Shown here piece by piece: positions 8,071-17,267 of a stretch of 46,317 nucleotides of DNA. Origin of the DNA: an uncultured Cellvibrionales bacterium (GTDB lineage: Bacteria; Pseudomonadota; Gammaproteobacteria; Pseudomonadales; Cellvibrionaceae). The notes beneath the pieces are model-generated. The model had not been told where the DNA came from and ran no database searches. It was given only the letters and a program-made list of their open reading frames with translations. Every line of letters starts with the position of its first letter. The stretch's first letter is position 1. Where the stretch lies: the NCBI GenBank assembly GCA_913020115.1, contig CAJWBQ010000032.1, forward strand, positions 1-46,317, given 5' to 3'. A program made the translations under genes and the position numbers.

Positions 8071-9069
8071 ATGGACTTCGAACTCTCTCTATCCTCCTAT
8101 TTTATCAACTATATCCGTGACTATTTACTGGACAGAGAGCTAGACTTTAGTTTGCTTGACGGCTTTGAAGATTTACTAGGTCAGACGGGGGATGACTTCC
8201 ACATACCTGTTTCAACTATTGCGGAGTTTTATAACAAACTGGTGACAATCACTGGCAATGAAAACCTAGGCATGGACACCGCCCGAGGTTTTCATTTTGA
8301 ATCTTCAGGGTTAATTGTTCTTTTGATGTTGTCAGCGCCCACAGTTGAGCAAAGTATAAAAGCCTTGGTTCAACACGATCGTCATTTTGATAGCGCGATC
8401 GATGTTGGCCTGGATATTCAAGCAACACACACGACCGTTTCAACTTCCTTGATTAATCCAACCAACATAAAAATTGATCAAATCAACGAATATTTAATGG
8501 CTTTTTTACACGCGGCTTTTACGAAATCAACGCGTAAGCCTACGCCCTTAAAAGAGGTATGGTTTGAGCATGCAGCTTATAAGAGTGCGGGGCCATTGGA
8601 GGAATTTTTTGGCTGTCCGGTACTTTTTTCACAGAAAACCAATTGCATCATTTTTAATAGCCAGTATTTGCGGGAAAAACTCTATTCGGCTAATCCGTCT
8701 CTTTTTGAATTGTTGAGTCAGATGATGCGAGGGTTTAGTGTCGGCGATAGTGGTGACAGCAAATTTATGGCGGCCATATGTCGAGAGATAATAAGACAGA
8801 GTAAATCTGACACACCCAATATAGATTCAGTTGCATCGAGCATGGCCCTGTCAGGAAGAACACTAAGGCGGCGCTTGGCCGATCATGGCTATACCTTTCA
8901 GGAAGTTAAGAATCTCGCTAGGGAAAAAAAGGCCAAATACTTCCTAGAGCATACTAATATGACTTTGTTGGAAATCGCCTATGAGCTGGGGTATTCCGAA
9001 TTGAGTGCCTTCAGTCGCGCATATCGATCTTGGACTGGGGAACCACCGCAGGTGTTTCGGGATTCATAA
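8071..9069 (+). CDS. AraC-family transcriptional regulator
   Basis: A 332-residue regulator with an N-terminal ligand-binding region of the Arabinose_bd (PF12625) type, roughly residues 20-200, and a C-terminal pair of helix-turn-helix motifs (about 245-330). The second motif, LEIAYELGYSELSAFSRAYR, is the AraC/XylS signature and is followed by the usual GEPP. Regulators of this subgroup, such as OruR-like proteins, respond to small metabolites and typically control neighbouring catabolic genes (family knowledge). Its position 96 bp after the second amidohydrolase on the same strand makes it the likely substrate sensor of the receptor/hydrolase cluster. It is convergent with ilvD; no clear terminator lies in the 77-bp gap. 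Confidence 0.9.
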   Translation: MDFELSLSSYFINYIRDYLLDRELDFSLLDGFEDLLGQTGDDFHIPVSTIAEFYNKLVTITGNENLGMDTARGFHFESSGLIVLLMLSAPTVEQSIKALVQHDRHFDSAIDVGLDIQATHTTVSTSLINPTNIKIDQINEYLMAFLHAAFTKSTRKPTPLKEVWFEHAAYKSAGPLEEFFGCPVLFSQKTNCIIFNSQYLREKLYSANPSLFELLSQMMRGFSVGDSGDSKFMAAICREIIRQSKSDTPNIDSVASSMALSGRTLRRRLADHGYTFQEVKNLAREKKAKYFLEHTNMTLLEIAYELGYSELSAFSRAYRSWTGEPPQVFRDS

Positions 9070-9146
9070 ACTAAAAACAGCGAATTGAAATAAAACTTAT
9101 TCCATATCTAGATTGCACGTCCCTGTGCTTTTTCTTGCTACCGATA

Positions 9147-10982
9147 TCAGTCAAGTAGACTTAAGTCTCTTACTGCACCCTTGTCTGCACTCGTCACCAG
9201 CATGGCATAAGCCTTCAGTGAGGCTGTTACTTTGCGTGGACGCGGTGCCTCAGGCTTCCAGCCCATGGCGTCTCGTTTTACCCGACGCTCTGCCAGGTCG
9301 GCATCCGATACGTCTACGTTAATGGTGCGATTGGGAATGTCAATTTTAATAATGTCGCCATGCTCAACAAGACCAATAGCACCACCCGCTGCCGCTTCTG
9401 GGGATACGTGGCCGATGGACAGACCAGAGGTGCCGCCAGAGAAACGACCATCGGTCAGCAGTGCGCAGGCCTTACCTAAACCTTTAGATTTTAGGTAACT
9501 GGTTGGGTACAGCATTTCTTGCATACCCGGGCCGCCACGGGGTCCTTCATAGCGAATCACTACCACGTCACCTTCTTTAACTTTGCCGTCTAGAATATCT
9601 TGAACGGCATCATCCTGGCTTTCTACAACGTAGGCTTTACCTTCGAAGTTCCAGATGCTTTCGTCTACGCCGGAGGTTTTAACAACGCAACCATCTAGAG
9701 CAATGTTGCCTGTTAGAACGGCTAAGCCCCCTTCCAAACTAAAGGCATTTTCCAAGCTGCGAATACAACCGTCCTCGCGGTCGGCGTCTAAGCTAGGCCA
9801 GCGAGTTGCCTGGCTAAATGCTGTCTGGGTGGGAATGCCCGCCGGGCCTGCCTTATAGAAGGTTTTAACTTCTTCATCCGCGGTGCTCATGATGTCCCAC
9901 TTATTGAGCGCGTCTTGCATAGTGGGGCTGTGGACAGTGGGGAGGTCGCTGTGCAATAGCCCGGCTCGGTTAAGCTCACCCAATATGGCAAATACACCAC
10001 CCGCCCTGTGCACATCTTCCATGTGGTATTTTGGGGTGTTAGGTGCAACTTTACACAGCTGAGGCACTTTTCTAGATAGGGCATCGATGTCGCTGAGGTC
10101 GAAGTCTACTTCACCTTCCTGAGCCGCGGCCAAGAGGTGCAAAATTGTGTTCGTTGAGCCACCCATGGCAATGTCCAGGGTCATGGCATTTTCAAAAGCT
10201 TTAACGTTGGCAATACTGCGTGGCAATAGGCTGTAGTCGTCCTGCTCGTAGTGGCGACGAGTGATATCCACAATGCGACGGCCAGCTTCTAAAAAGAGGT
10301 TTTCGCGATCGGCGTGAGTGGCCAGTAAAGAGCCGTTGCCCGGCAATGACAGGCCCAGAGCTTCGGTCAAGCAATTCATAGAGTTTGCGGTGAACATACC
10401 AGAACAAGACCCGCAGGTAGGGCAGGCGCTGCGCTCATATTCGGCCACTTTCTCATCCGATGCGGTGTCGTCTACGGCAATGACCATTGCGTCAACTAGG
10501 TCTAATTTATGCTCTGATAGTTTGGTTTTACCCGCTTCCATGGGGCCGCCAGAAACAAAAATTACAGGTATGTTTAGGCGCATGGCGGCGTTGAGCATAC
10601 CCGGCGTGATTTTGTCGCAGTTTGAGATACACACTAAGGCGTCTGCGCAGTGTGCGTTCACCATATACTCTACAGAGTCAGCAATGATGTCTCTTGAGGG
10701 CAAGCTGTAAAGCATGCCGTCGTGACCCATGGCAATGCCATCGTCTACGGCTATGGTGTTGAATTCTTTTGCCACACCGCCGGCCTTTTCAATTTCACGC
10801 GCCACTAATTGGCCCATATCTTTCAGGTGTACATGGCCTGGTACAAACTGAGTAAATGAGTTGGATACGGCAATAATGGGCTTTTGAAAGTCGTCGTCCT
10901 TCATGCCTGTGGCACGCCAAAGTGCTCGAGCACCGGCCATATTGCGGCCACCAGTGGAAGTTTTTGAACGATAGACAGGCAT
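9147..10982 (-). CDS. ilvD: Dihydroxy-acid dehydratase
   Basis: A 611-residue enzyme, the usual length, that dehydrates 2,3-dihydroxy-isovalerate and 2,3-dihydroxy-3-methylvalerate in valine, leucine and isoleucine synthesis. Iron-sulfur cluster cysteines are visible in [10 protein letters not shown] and [17 protein letters not shown], and the conserved C-terminal segments [11 protein letters not shown] and GHVSPEAA are present. The N-terminus [20 protein letters not shown] matches the family start. It stands alone: no other ilv gene is in the window, and argA lies 136 bp upstream on the same strand behind a hairpin region and a putative promoter. Confidence 0.98.
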   Translation of the reverse strand: MPVYRSKTSTGGRNMAGARALWRATGMKDDDFQKPIIAVSNSFTQFVPGHVHLKDMGQLVAREIEKAGGVAKEFNTIAVDDGIAMGHDGMLYSLPSRDIIADSVEYMVNAHCADALVCISNCDKITPGMLNAAMRLNIPVIFVSGGPMEAGKTKLSEHKLDLVDAMVIAVDDTASDEKVAEYERSACPTCGSCSGMFTANSMNCLTEALGLSLPGNGSLLATHADRENLFLEAGRRIVDITRRHYEQDDYSLLPRSIANVKAFENAMTLDIAMGGSTNTILHLLAAAQEGEVDFDLSDIDALSRKVPQLCKVAPNTPKYHMEDVHRAGGVFAILGELNRAGLLHSDLPTVHSPTMQDALNKWDIMSTADEEVKTFYKAGPAGIPTQTAFSQATRWPSLDADREDGCIRSLENAFSLEGGLAVLTGNIALDGCVVKTSGVDESIWNFEGKAYVVESQDDAVQDILDGKVKEGDVVVIRYEGPRGGPGMQEMLYPTSYLKSKGLGKACALLTDGRFSGGTSGLSIGHVSPEAAAGGAIGLVEHGDIIKIDIPNRTINVDVSDADLAERRVKRDAMGWKPEAPRPRKVTASLKAYAMLVTSADKGAVRDLSLLD

Positions 10983-11023
10983 AGCGTTATCTCAGTGGTG
11001 TATGGAATAAAATTTGGGGGCAA

Positions 11024-11032
11024 ATCATACCA
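11024..11032 (-). promoter_or_regulatory. Possible extended -10 promoter of ilvD
   Basis: Read on the minus strand the sequence is TGGTATGAT, an extended -10 (TGn plus TATGAT) about 40 nt before the ilvD start codon. No good -35 hexamer is visible at 17 nt, which extended -10 promoters can tolerate. Confidence 0.4.
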
Positions 11033-11086
11033 GAAATGGTGTATGCAGGGTATTACCGAGCGCCTTGGGTGTCACTGGGCAAGCTC

Positions 11087-11110
11087 GGTGTGCTCCATAG
11101 TAAGCACACC
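11087..11110 (-). terminator. Hairpin after argA
   Basis: GGTGTGCT (11087-11094) and AGCACACC (11103-11110) form a perfect 8-bp stem with an 8-nt loop, 9 nt beyond the argA stop on the minus strand. There is no T-run, so it may be a weak terminator or an mRNA 3'-end stabiliser. A second stem (ACCGAGC 11055-11061 / GCTCGGT 11083-11089) overlaps its arm, so the two cannot form together. Confidence 0.5.
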
Positions 11111-11118
11111 TGACTCAT

Positions 11119-12435
11119 TTATAAGGTTTTAAAAAATATCTTTGATTTGCGCTGGTAGTTATATAAGTCCTGACGCTGATTGGGCAATTGCTCCAGTTTG
11201 CCCTCTGTGAAGCCTTGCTCAACGAACCAATGAGCAGTTTGGGTGGTTAGAACAAATAAATCCGTCACTCCCTGTTGCTGGGCGCTGGCTTCCACTTGTA
11301 TCAACAGCTTAGCTGCTCTTCCGCCATTTCTATAATCGGGGTGGGTGGCCACACAGGCAAGTTCTGCAACGGTATTCCCGTAGGGATATAGGCCCGCGCA
11401 GGCAATGATAGTGTTGTCTTTTTCCATAACCTGAAAACGGTCAATTTCGGTTTCCAATACCTCGCGGGAGCGCCGTACCAGCACGCCCTCCGCTTCGAGG
11501 GGCGCTAAAAGCTCAAGGATACCGCCCACATCATCAATCGTGGCGGCACGGGTTTGCTCGTAATTGTCGGCGTAAACCAGTGTGCCCACACCATCTCGGG
11601 TGAAGAGCTCTTTTATCAGCGCGCCATCTTGAACGAATGACACAATTTGCGCACGCGGGATACCGTGTTGGCAGGCTTGCAGGCAAGCATTCAAAGCCAG
11701 TCGCGTGCCATGGGAGGGTTTGTCTTTCAGCTTAGCAATTTGCTGGGCGCAGGTTTCAGGAGTCAGCTGCCGCCGCAATGTCTGCTTCTCGTCGATGACG
11801 CCATCGCTTTCAATAAAACAGATGAGTTTCTCTGCTTGAAGGCTAATGGCAATTTGCGTGGCTACATCGGCGTAAGACACATTGAAGACTTCGCCTGTTG
11901 GAGAGTAGCCAATGGGAGAAACCAGCACGATGTCGCCATTTTCGAGGGAGTTGCTCAAACCTTTATTATCAATTCTGCGAACTTTGCCGGTGTGTTGTAG
12001 GTCAACACCTGCAATCACACCCTGTGGTTTAGCAATCACATAGTTGCCACTGCTTACCCGTAGGTGAGCGCCGTGCATGGGAGAGTTTGGTAAGCCGGTA
12101 GATAGTGCGGCTTCGATTTCTATACGAGCTTCACCTATAGCTTGAGCTACCAGCGGCATGTGTGCAGCTTCAGTAATGCGCAAACTTTGCGAGAACTCGC
12201 TGTTAATACCCTGTTGTTGTAAGCGGGATTCAATTTGTGGACGAGCACCGTGCACCAGCACCAGGCGCACGCCCAAGCTGTTGAGTAGAGCCAAATCGTG
12301 GATAATATTGGCAAAATTCTCATGGCCGATAGCGTCGCCGGGCAGCATTAAAACAAAGGTTTTACCTCTGAATGCGTTGATGTAGGGCGATGATTGCCGA
12401 AACCACTTTACGTAATCTTGGGTACTCTGACTCAC
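11119..12435 (-). CDS. argA: N-acetylglutamate synthase
   Basis: A 438-residue enzyme making N-acetylglutamate from glutamate and acetyl-CoA, the first step of arginine synthesis. It has the classical two-domain form: an amino-acid-kinase domain (about 1-280, with LPGDAIGHENF and LVLVHGARPQI) and a C-terminal GNAT acetyltransferase domain (about 290-430, with the acetyl-CoA loop region THPDYRNGGRAAKLL). Arginine feedback is expected through the kinase-like domain (known for the family). It starts 47 bp after argE on the same strand, so the pair probably forms an argE-argA unit. Confidence 0.97.
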   Translation of the reverse strand: MSQSTQDYVKWFRQSSPYINAFRGKTFVLMLPGDAIGHENFANIIHDLALLNSLGVRLVLVHGARPQIESRLQQQGINSEFSQSLRITEAAHMPLVAQAIGEARIEIEAALSTGLPNSPMHGAHLRVSSGNYVIAKPQGVIAGVDLQHTGKVRRIDNKGLSNSLENGDIVLVSPIGYSPTGEVFNVSYADVATQIAISLQAEKLICFIESDGVIDEKQTLRRQLTPETCAQQIAKLKDKPSHGTRLALNACLQACQHGIPRAQIVSFVQDGALIKELFTRDGVGTLVYADNYEQTRAATIDDVGGILELLAPLEAEGVLVRRSREVLETEIDRFQVMEKDNTIIACAGLYPYGNTVAELACVATHPDYRNGGRAAKLLIQVEASAQQQGVTDLFVLTTQTAHWFVEQGFTEGKLEQLPNQRQDLYNYQRKSKIFFKTL

Positions 12436-12482
12436 GTGTTCACTCGTTGGGTGTCTAAAAGCTCAAGCTTACCCATAAACGT

Positions 12483-13628
12483 CTACAAACAAAACTGTCT
12501 TATGAGTGACTTTAAGAGATCGATCGCGGGTTCAATTTGGTCCATGGGAATGAACTCGTCCGCTTGGTGAGCTTGATCGATGGAGCCTGGGCCCATTACT
12601 ACGGTTTCCATTCCTAAGGATTGTAAAAACGGAGCCTCGGTGGCAAAGGCAACGCTGCCAGCAATGTGACCGGTGAGGCGCTCACAGGCTTCGATTAAGG
12701 GAGAGGCGGCGGCCTGCTCAAAGGCTGGCGCGCCGCCAAACAGAGTAGACAGAGTAATATTGCATCCACTGCTCTCGGCCAAAGGCTGTAAACGCTTGGC
12801 TATATCTTGATGTAGTTCTTCATTGTTCATGCCTGGCAGGGCGCGCAAGTCAAAGTGCAGCTCGCATTGGCCACAAATTCGGTTGGCGCTGTCGCCTCCG
12901 TGGATACAGCCTAGGTTCATGGTGGGAACATTTACTTCGAAACCCGGGTTTTGGTAGCGTTGCTGCAATTCATTCCGAAAGCCCATTAGCTCGCTCATTA
13001 CTGAATGCATTGCTTCGGCGGCGTTGTTGCCCAGGGCCGGATTCGAGGAGTGGCCGGCGCTGCCGATGACCTTGACCGCTTCCATCATAATACCTTTGTG
13101 CATGCGAATGGGTCGCAGACCTGTAGGTTCGCCGATAACGGCGTAGCGTGCTTTTGGTGCTCCCATTTCGGCAAGGGCTCGGGCGCCGCTCATTGAGCTT
13201 TCTTCGTCGGCCGTGGCGAGAATAATCAGCGGCTGTTGCAGTTCCTGATCGCTGAAGGCCGCGGCGGCGGCAATGGCTGCAGGAAAGAAACCTTTCATGT
13301 CGGTTGAGCCCAGGCCGTAGAGTCGGTTGTCGCGCTCTGTAAGCACCAAAGGGTCTTGGGCCCAGCGCTCGGCATTGTAAGGCACGGTATCGGCGTGACC
13401 TGAAAGTACTAGACCGCCTGGCCCGGATCCCCGGGTGGCAATGAGGTTGGCCTTGTTTTTCTTTCCTTCGATAGGAATGATTTCAATCTCAAACTGTAAA
13501 TCGCGCAGCCACTCAGCCAGTTGATTGATCACCTCTATATTGCCCATGTCATATTCGGGTGAAGCACAGCTAACGGAAGGCAGCGCAACGAGTTGTTGTA
13601 ACTGCTTGATGTAATTAGGCAATGGCAT
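12483..13628 (-). CDS. argE: Acetylornithine deacetylase
   Basis: A 381-residue M20-family zinc hydrolase that releases ornithine from N-acetylornithine. Metal and catalytic motifs are in place: SGHADTVPY, GSTDMKGF and TADEESSMSG, followed by the dimerisation (lid) domain and a late EAPFLQSLG and GPGSIDQAHQADEF segment. The length equals that of ArgE proteins. The start ATG has only a weak GGAAA ribosome site. ArgE followed by argA gives the cell the linear arginine route at both its entry and deacetylation steps. Confidence 0.95.
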   Translation of the reverse strand: MPLPNYIKQLQQLVALPSVSCASPEYDMGNIEVINQLAEWLRDLQFEIEIIPIEGKKNKANLIATRGSGPGGLVLSGHADTVPYNAERWAQDPLVLTERDNRLYGLGSTDMKGFFPAAIAAAAAFSDQELQQPLIILATADEESSMSGARALAEMGAPKARYAVIGEPTGLRPIRMHKGIMMEAVKVIGSAGHSSNPALGNNAAEAMHSVMSELMGFRNELQQRYQNPGFEVNVPTMNLGCIHGGDSANRICGQCELHFDLRALPGMNNEELHQDIAKRLQPLAESSGCNITLSTLFGGAPAFEQAAASPLIEACERLTGHIAGSVAFATEAPFLQSLGMETVVMGPGSIDQAHQADEFIPMDQIEPAIDLLKSLIRQFCL

Positions 13629-13796
13629 GTGAGTTTTCCGGCGGCGGGAGAAACTAGATTGTGCCGAAATAAAAGGAGAATGTCTTTACTTGAGGAGCGG
13701 CTTCGAATTTACAGTGGAGTTTCCCATGAAGAGAGGTGATTCAAAGAAGGCCTTTCTGCCTAGCAGTGAGTGACCGTAGCTTGATATTAGATAGGG

Positions 13797-13824
13797 TAAT
13801 CCTCCGGCCAGAGCCGGAGGATTA
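13797..13824 (-). terminator. Strong hairpin after the DUF885 gene
   Basis: TAATCCTCCGGC (13797-13808) and GCCGGAGGATTA (13813-13824) form a perfect 12-bp stem with a CAGA loop, 22 nt past the DUF885 stop on the minus strand. It lacks a clear T-run, so it may terminate inefficiently or protect the mRNA end. The remaining bases up to argE show nothing else. Confidence 0.65.
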
Positions 13825-13845
13825 AACTCTATGGAATAGCGGCTC

Positions 13846-15711
13846 TTATTGATCTTTACTTGCTTCAATCCAATCGTTAATGACCCGCTCCAGAATGGGG
13901 AGTGGCAGGGCGCCGCCGCCCAAAACTGCGTCGTGAAAAGCGCGAATATCGAACTTATCTCCCAGCTCGTTCCGTGCTTTTTCCCGCAATTCAAGTATTT
14001 TCAGCATGCCAATTTTATAGCTAGTGGCCTGGCCAGGAAGAATAAAGTAACGGCGAACCTCAGAGACAATCTGCCCTTCTGCGATAGGTGAGTTGTCTTT
14101 AAAGTATTGAATTGCTTGTTCTTCAGTCCAGCCTTGAGCGTGAATGCCTGTGTCCACCACAAGGCGAATGGCTCGCCACATCTCAGTGACTATGCGCCCA
14201 AAATCGGTATAAATGTTTTCGTAAGCACCCATTTCCTTGGCAAGTATCTCTGAGTAGAGCGCCCAGCCTTCAGAGTAAGCGGTGAAGCCCGCTTGGGTGC
14301 GAAATACCGGGATGCCTGTGAGCTCTTGGGCAATGGATATTTGCATGTGATGCCCTGGGTTGCCTTCATGATAAGCAATGGCTTCCATCTCGTTTTTCGG
14401 CATGGAATTCATATCAGACAAGTGTGCGTAGTAAATTCCAGGGCGAGAACCGTCAGGCGTACCGCTGTAGTAATGCTGGGCAGCGCCATCTCGCTCGCGA
14501 AAGGCTTCAACGCGCTTAACTACTAAGTCGGCCTTGGGCAGCAGGCCAAAGTACTCAGGTAACTTGGATGCGATGTAGTCTAAATAAGCTGTGGAATCGT
14601 CTAAATAGCCTTGTCGGCCTTCATCCGTATTCTCATAGAAAAACTGTGGATCGGTTTTAATGAAGTGGAAGAAATCCTGTAGGCTACCTTCAAATTTCGC
14701 GCGCTTTTGCAGGGCAAGCATATCGGCTCGCAGACGAGCAACTTCCTGCAAGCCCAGTTGGTGAATTTCGTCTGAACTAAGCTTAAGCGTTGTATTGCTG
14801 AGAAGCTGTGCGTCGTAATAGGATTTGCCTTGGGGCAGTGAGCCCACACCCAGAGCTTCGGCTGAAGCCTTGGTTACATCTTCTTTTAGCCAGCTTACTA
14901 GGCTTTTATAAGAGGGTTCAAACTCACTTAGTAGCACCGTCTTGGCGGCGGCTTTCAGACTGTTAGCTGTTTTATTGCTGATGGTCTCCGCTTCAAGCAA
15001 GGCATCAACTTTCTGCTGAGCGTCTTGCCACAAGGGTGAATCGACAGTGCTTTCCTTGTCGAAAGGCTGGCCCGTAATAAGATTAGTTGACTGGGTGATG
15101 GCGCCGTCATAGGCAAAGCGGGGTGGGCGAACACCCTCGCTGGCATTAAGTTGCGCGCGGGAGAGTAGTACACCAATAGATTTCGCGGTCGCACTTAAGC
15201 GCGTAATGTAGTCGTTCATGTCCGATTCTGAATCAACTTTATGGAAGTTGATTAAAAAATTGGGCAAATAGGAGTGCATACCGCGCATCTGATTGAAGAG
15301 ATAACGATGGCGGCTATAAGGCGCCATCGCCTGCTCGCTTTCTATTTGGTACATCCAAAGGTCATAAGAAACTTTAGCTTCGCTACTTAGTGCCTCATAG
15401 TTAAATTGGCTGCGCAGTGTTTCGGCCGATTTGGTCTGACGCTCTAGATAGGCTAATTCAGCTTCTTCGCTGAAATCATCAATTTCCCCGTAGTGTTCTT
15501 TGCGGCCCAGGCGGGTGAGATACATGGGGGAGAGCAGTAATTCTTTTTCGTATTCTTCTTCAAACCACTGATTTAAGCGCTCGCTTTCAGATTGAACAAC
15601 ACTTTCAGTTTTCGAGCTTTGTGCGGACGAAGCGCCGGTTTCGGGGCTTGAAATTTGACCACAGCCGCTGAGCAGCGTGGTGGTAATCGCTAAACTAAGC
15701 AATAGACGCAT
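13846..15711 (-). CDS. DUF885 lipoprotein, predicted zinc metallopeptidase
   Basis: A 621-residue protein of the DUF885 family. The signal peptide ends in a lipobox, LLSGC (Cys 17), followed by a Ser/Thr-rich linker, so it is probably a lipoprotein. The central hallmark is EAIAYHEGNPGHHMQ, the HExxxxHH-type zinc site of the family; C-terminal YKIGMLKILELREKA and FHDAVLGGGALPL are also typical. Family members are predicted periplasmic carboxypeptidase-like enzymes; substrates are largely undefined. AGGAA upstream of the ATG supports the start. It stands alone between two strong hairpins, so it is likely monocistronic. Confidence 0.9.
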   Translation of the reverse strand: MRLLLSLAITTTLLSGCGQISSPETGASSAQSSKTESVVQSESERLNQWFEEEYEKELLLSPMYLTRLGRKEHYGEIDDFSEEAELAYLERQTKSAETLRSQFNYEALSSEAKVSYDLWMYQIESEQAMAPYSRHRYLFNQMRGMHSYLPNFLINFHKVDSESDMNDYITRLSATAKSIGVLLSRAQLNASEGVRPPRFAYDGAITQSTNLITGQPFDKESTVDSPLWQDAQQKVDALLEAETISNKTANSLKAAAKTVLLSEFEPSYKSLVSWLKEDVTKASAEALGVGSLPQGKSYYDAQLLSNTTLKLSSDEIHQLGLQEVARLRADMLALQKRAKFEGSLQDFFHFIKTDPQFFYENTDEGRQGYLDDSTAYLDYIASKLPEYFGLLPKADLVVKRVEAFRERDGAAQHYYSGTPDGSRPGIYYAHLSDMNSMPKNEMEAIAYHEGNPGHHMQISIAQELTGIPVFRTQAGFTAYSEGWALYSEILAKEMGAYENIYTDFGRIVTEMWRAIRLVVDTGIHAQGWTEEQAIQYFKDNSPIAEGQIVSEVRRYFILPGQATSYKIGMLKILELREKARNELGDKFDIRAFHDAVLGGGALPLPILERVINDWIEASKDQ

Positions 15712-15905
15712 GTTAATTTCCTGATGGCTTTTAATTGGGGAGTGTTCTACTTATGATTTATTTTGCAAAATGAGAACATTAACGCAAAAAGGTACTTAAC
15801 TTATCGCTCGTTATCAATGCTTATTGGCTGAAATCAGACGAGTGGTTGGTCGCAAGCGTTAAGTGACTGTGATCGGGTGTTTGGGCTGGGAGTGGTGTGA
15901 ATTGC

Positions 15906-15933
15906 GGCTCAGACAATGAGCATTGTCTGAGCC
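15906..15933 (-). terminator. Strong hairpin after the phosphate transporter gene
   Basis: GGCTCAGACAAT (15906-15917) and ATTGTCTGAGCC (15922-15933) make a perfect 12-bp stem with a GAGC tetraloop, 24 nt beyond the stop codon of the minus-strand transporter gene. No clear T-run follows. The rest of the 245-bp gap up to the DUF885 gene shows no gene. Confidence 0.65.
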
Positions 15934-15956
15934 TGTCAGCTAGGCGAGTATGCGTT

Positions 15957-17231
15957 TTACCCAAATATACCTTTGAATAAAAAGAAGAAAATAATCGCTA
16001 AGCCGGCACCGGCGGGAAGGGTAATAACCCAAGACATAAAAATGGTGCCAATAACCCTTAGGTTTAGGGCGCCAATACCGCGGGCCATACCTACACCTAG
16101 CACTGCGCCTACTAACGTATGCGTAGTAGAGATGGGAAGACCTGTTCCCGAGGCAAGCACCACAGTAGCCGCCGCACCCAACTCAGCTGCAAAACCACGA
16201 CTGGGCGTTAGCTCAGTGATCTTTTTACCGATCGTCGCCATTACCTTCACACCGTAAGTGGCTAAGCCAACAACAATACCCGCACCGCCCAGCAGTAAAA
16301 CCCAAGCGGGCATAACAGACTTGGCAGCCACCGAACCCGTATTGATCACGCTGATTACAGCGGCCATAGGGCCCACAGCGTTCGCCACGTCATTGGAACC
16401 GTGAGCAAAGGCCATGGCACAAGCCGTAAATACCATCAATACGGCAAAGACCCGCTCAACGCTTGCGTAGCGATTTTCTGCGTCGGATCTGTCATCGCGT
16501 TTAATGCGGCCTAAAAAGTAATTGCCGACCAAGGCGACAAAAATGCCCATCGCCACCGCAATCATGATGGATTCACCAAAGCTTAAGGTAAAACCACTGT
16601 CTTTAAAGACGTGTTTTAAGCCTTTAAGAATGGTAACCATGGAAATGAGGAAGCCCACGAGAAACATATAGATTGGTACAAAGCGCTTGGCTTCAGCAAA
16701 GGGGTCTTGTTTGTTCAGAATAAGCCACTGCACGGAGCGGAATAGACCGAAGGAGATAGTCCCTGCCAAAACGGGTGATACCACCCAGCTCATGACGATA
16801 GTGCCTACCTTGCCCCAAGCCACCGCATCAACCGATATCCCTACTGCTGCAAAACCTACGATGGCGCCCACAATAGAGTGGGTGGTGGATACCGGCCAGC
16901 CGAGCATGCTGGCGACCAGCAGCCATGTACCTGCCGCTAGAAGTGCAGACAGCATGCCGTATACAAGAAGGTGAGGGGTATCGGTAAAAATACCTGGATC
17001 GATAATGCCTTTGCGAATAGTTGAGGTCACTTCGCCCCCGGCTAAATACGCACCGGCAAATTCAAAAATCATTGCAATTATAATGGCTTGCCGAACGGTT
17101 AACGCTCCAGAGCCCACAGAGGTGCCCATGGCATTGGCAACATCGTTCGCGCCAACACCCCAGGCCATGAATACGCCAAACACACAGGCGAGAATCAACA
17201 ATATTTGGCCATACTCGGAAATAATGCTCAT
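15957..17231 (-). CDS. pit: Low-affinity inorganic phosphate transporter, PiT family
   Basis: A 424-residue inner-membrane protein with about ten hydrophobic segments. It carries both copies of the PiT signature: GANDVANAMGTSVGSGALT near the N-terminus and HGSNDVANAVGPMAAV in the second half, plus two PVSTTH/PISTTH loops that are typical of the family. PiT proteins move phosphate, usually as a metal-phosphate complex, with protons or sodium. It lies 36 bp downstream of a DUF47 PhoU-like gene, the usual partner in bacteria, so both should be one transcript. Confidence 0.95.
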   Translation of the reverse strand: MSIISEYGQILLILACVFGVFMAWGVGANDVANAMGTSVGSGALTVRQAIIIAMIFEFAGAYLAGGEVTSTIRKGIIDPGIFTDTPHLLVYGMLSALLAAGTWLLVASMLGWPVSTTHSIVGAIVGFAAVGISVDAVAWGKVGTIVMSWVVSPVLAGTISFGLFRSVQWLILNKQDPFAEAKRFVPIYMFLVGFLISMVTILKGLKHVFKDSGFTLSFGESIMIAVAMGIFVALVGNYFLGRIKRDDRSDAENRYASVERVFAVLMVFTACAMAFAHGSNDVANAVGPMAAVISVINTGSVAAKSVMPAWVLLLGGAGIVVGLATYGVKVMATIGKKITELTPSRGFAAELGAAATVVLASGTGLPISTTHTLVGAVLGVGMARGIGALNLRVIGTIFMSWVITLPAGAGLAIIFFFLFKGIFG

Positions 17232-17267
17232 ACATCTAATCTCTTGCTTGTTATTCTTTATTTATCG

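Noticed and set aside
10318..10710. 130-residue plus-strand frame inside ilvD
   Set aside because: Antisense shadow of a well-conserved gene; no signals of its own.
11647..12000. 117-residue plus-strand frame inside argA
   Set aside because: Antisense shadow of argA with no ribosome site or recognisable family.
13686..13994. 102-residue minus-strand frame overlapping the end of the DUF885 gene
   Set aside because: Out-of-frame shadow that reads through the strong hairpin at 13797-13824.
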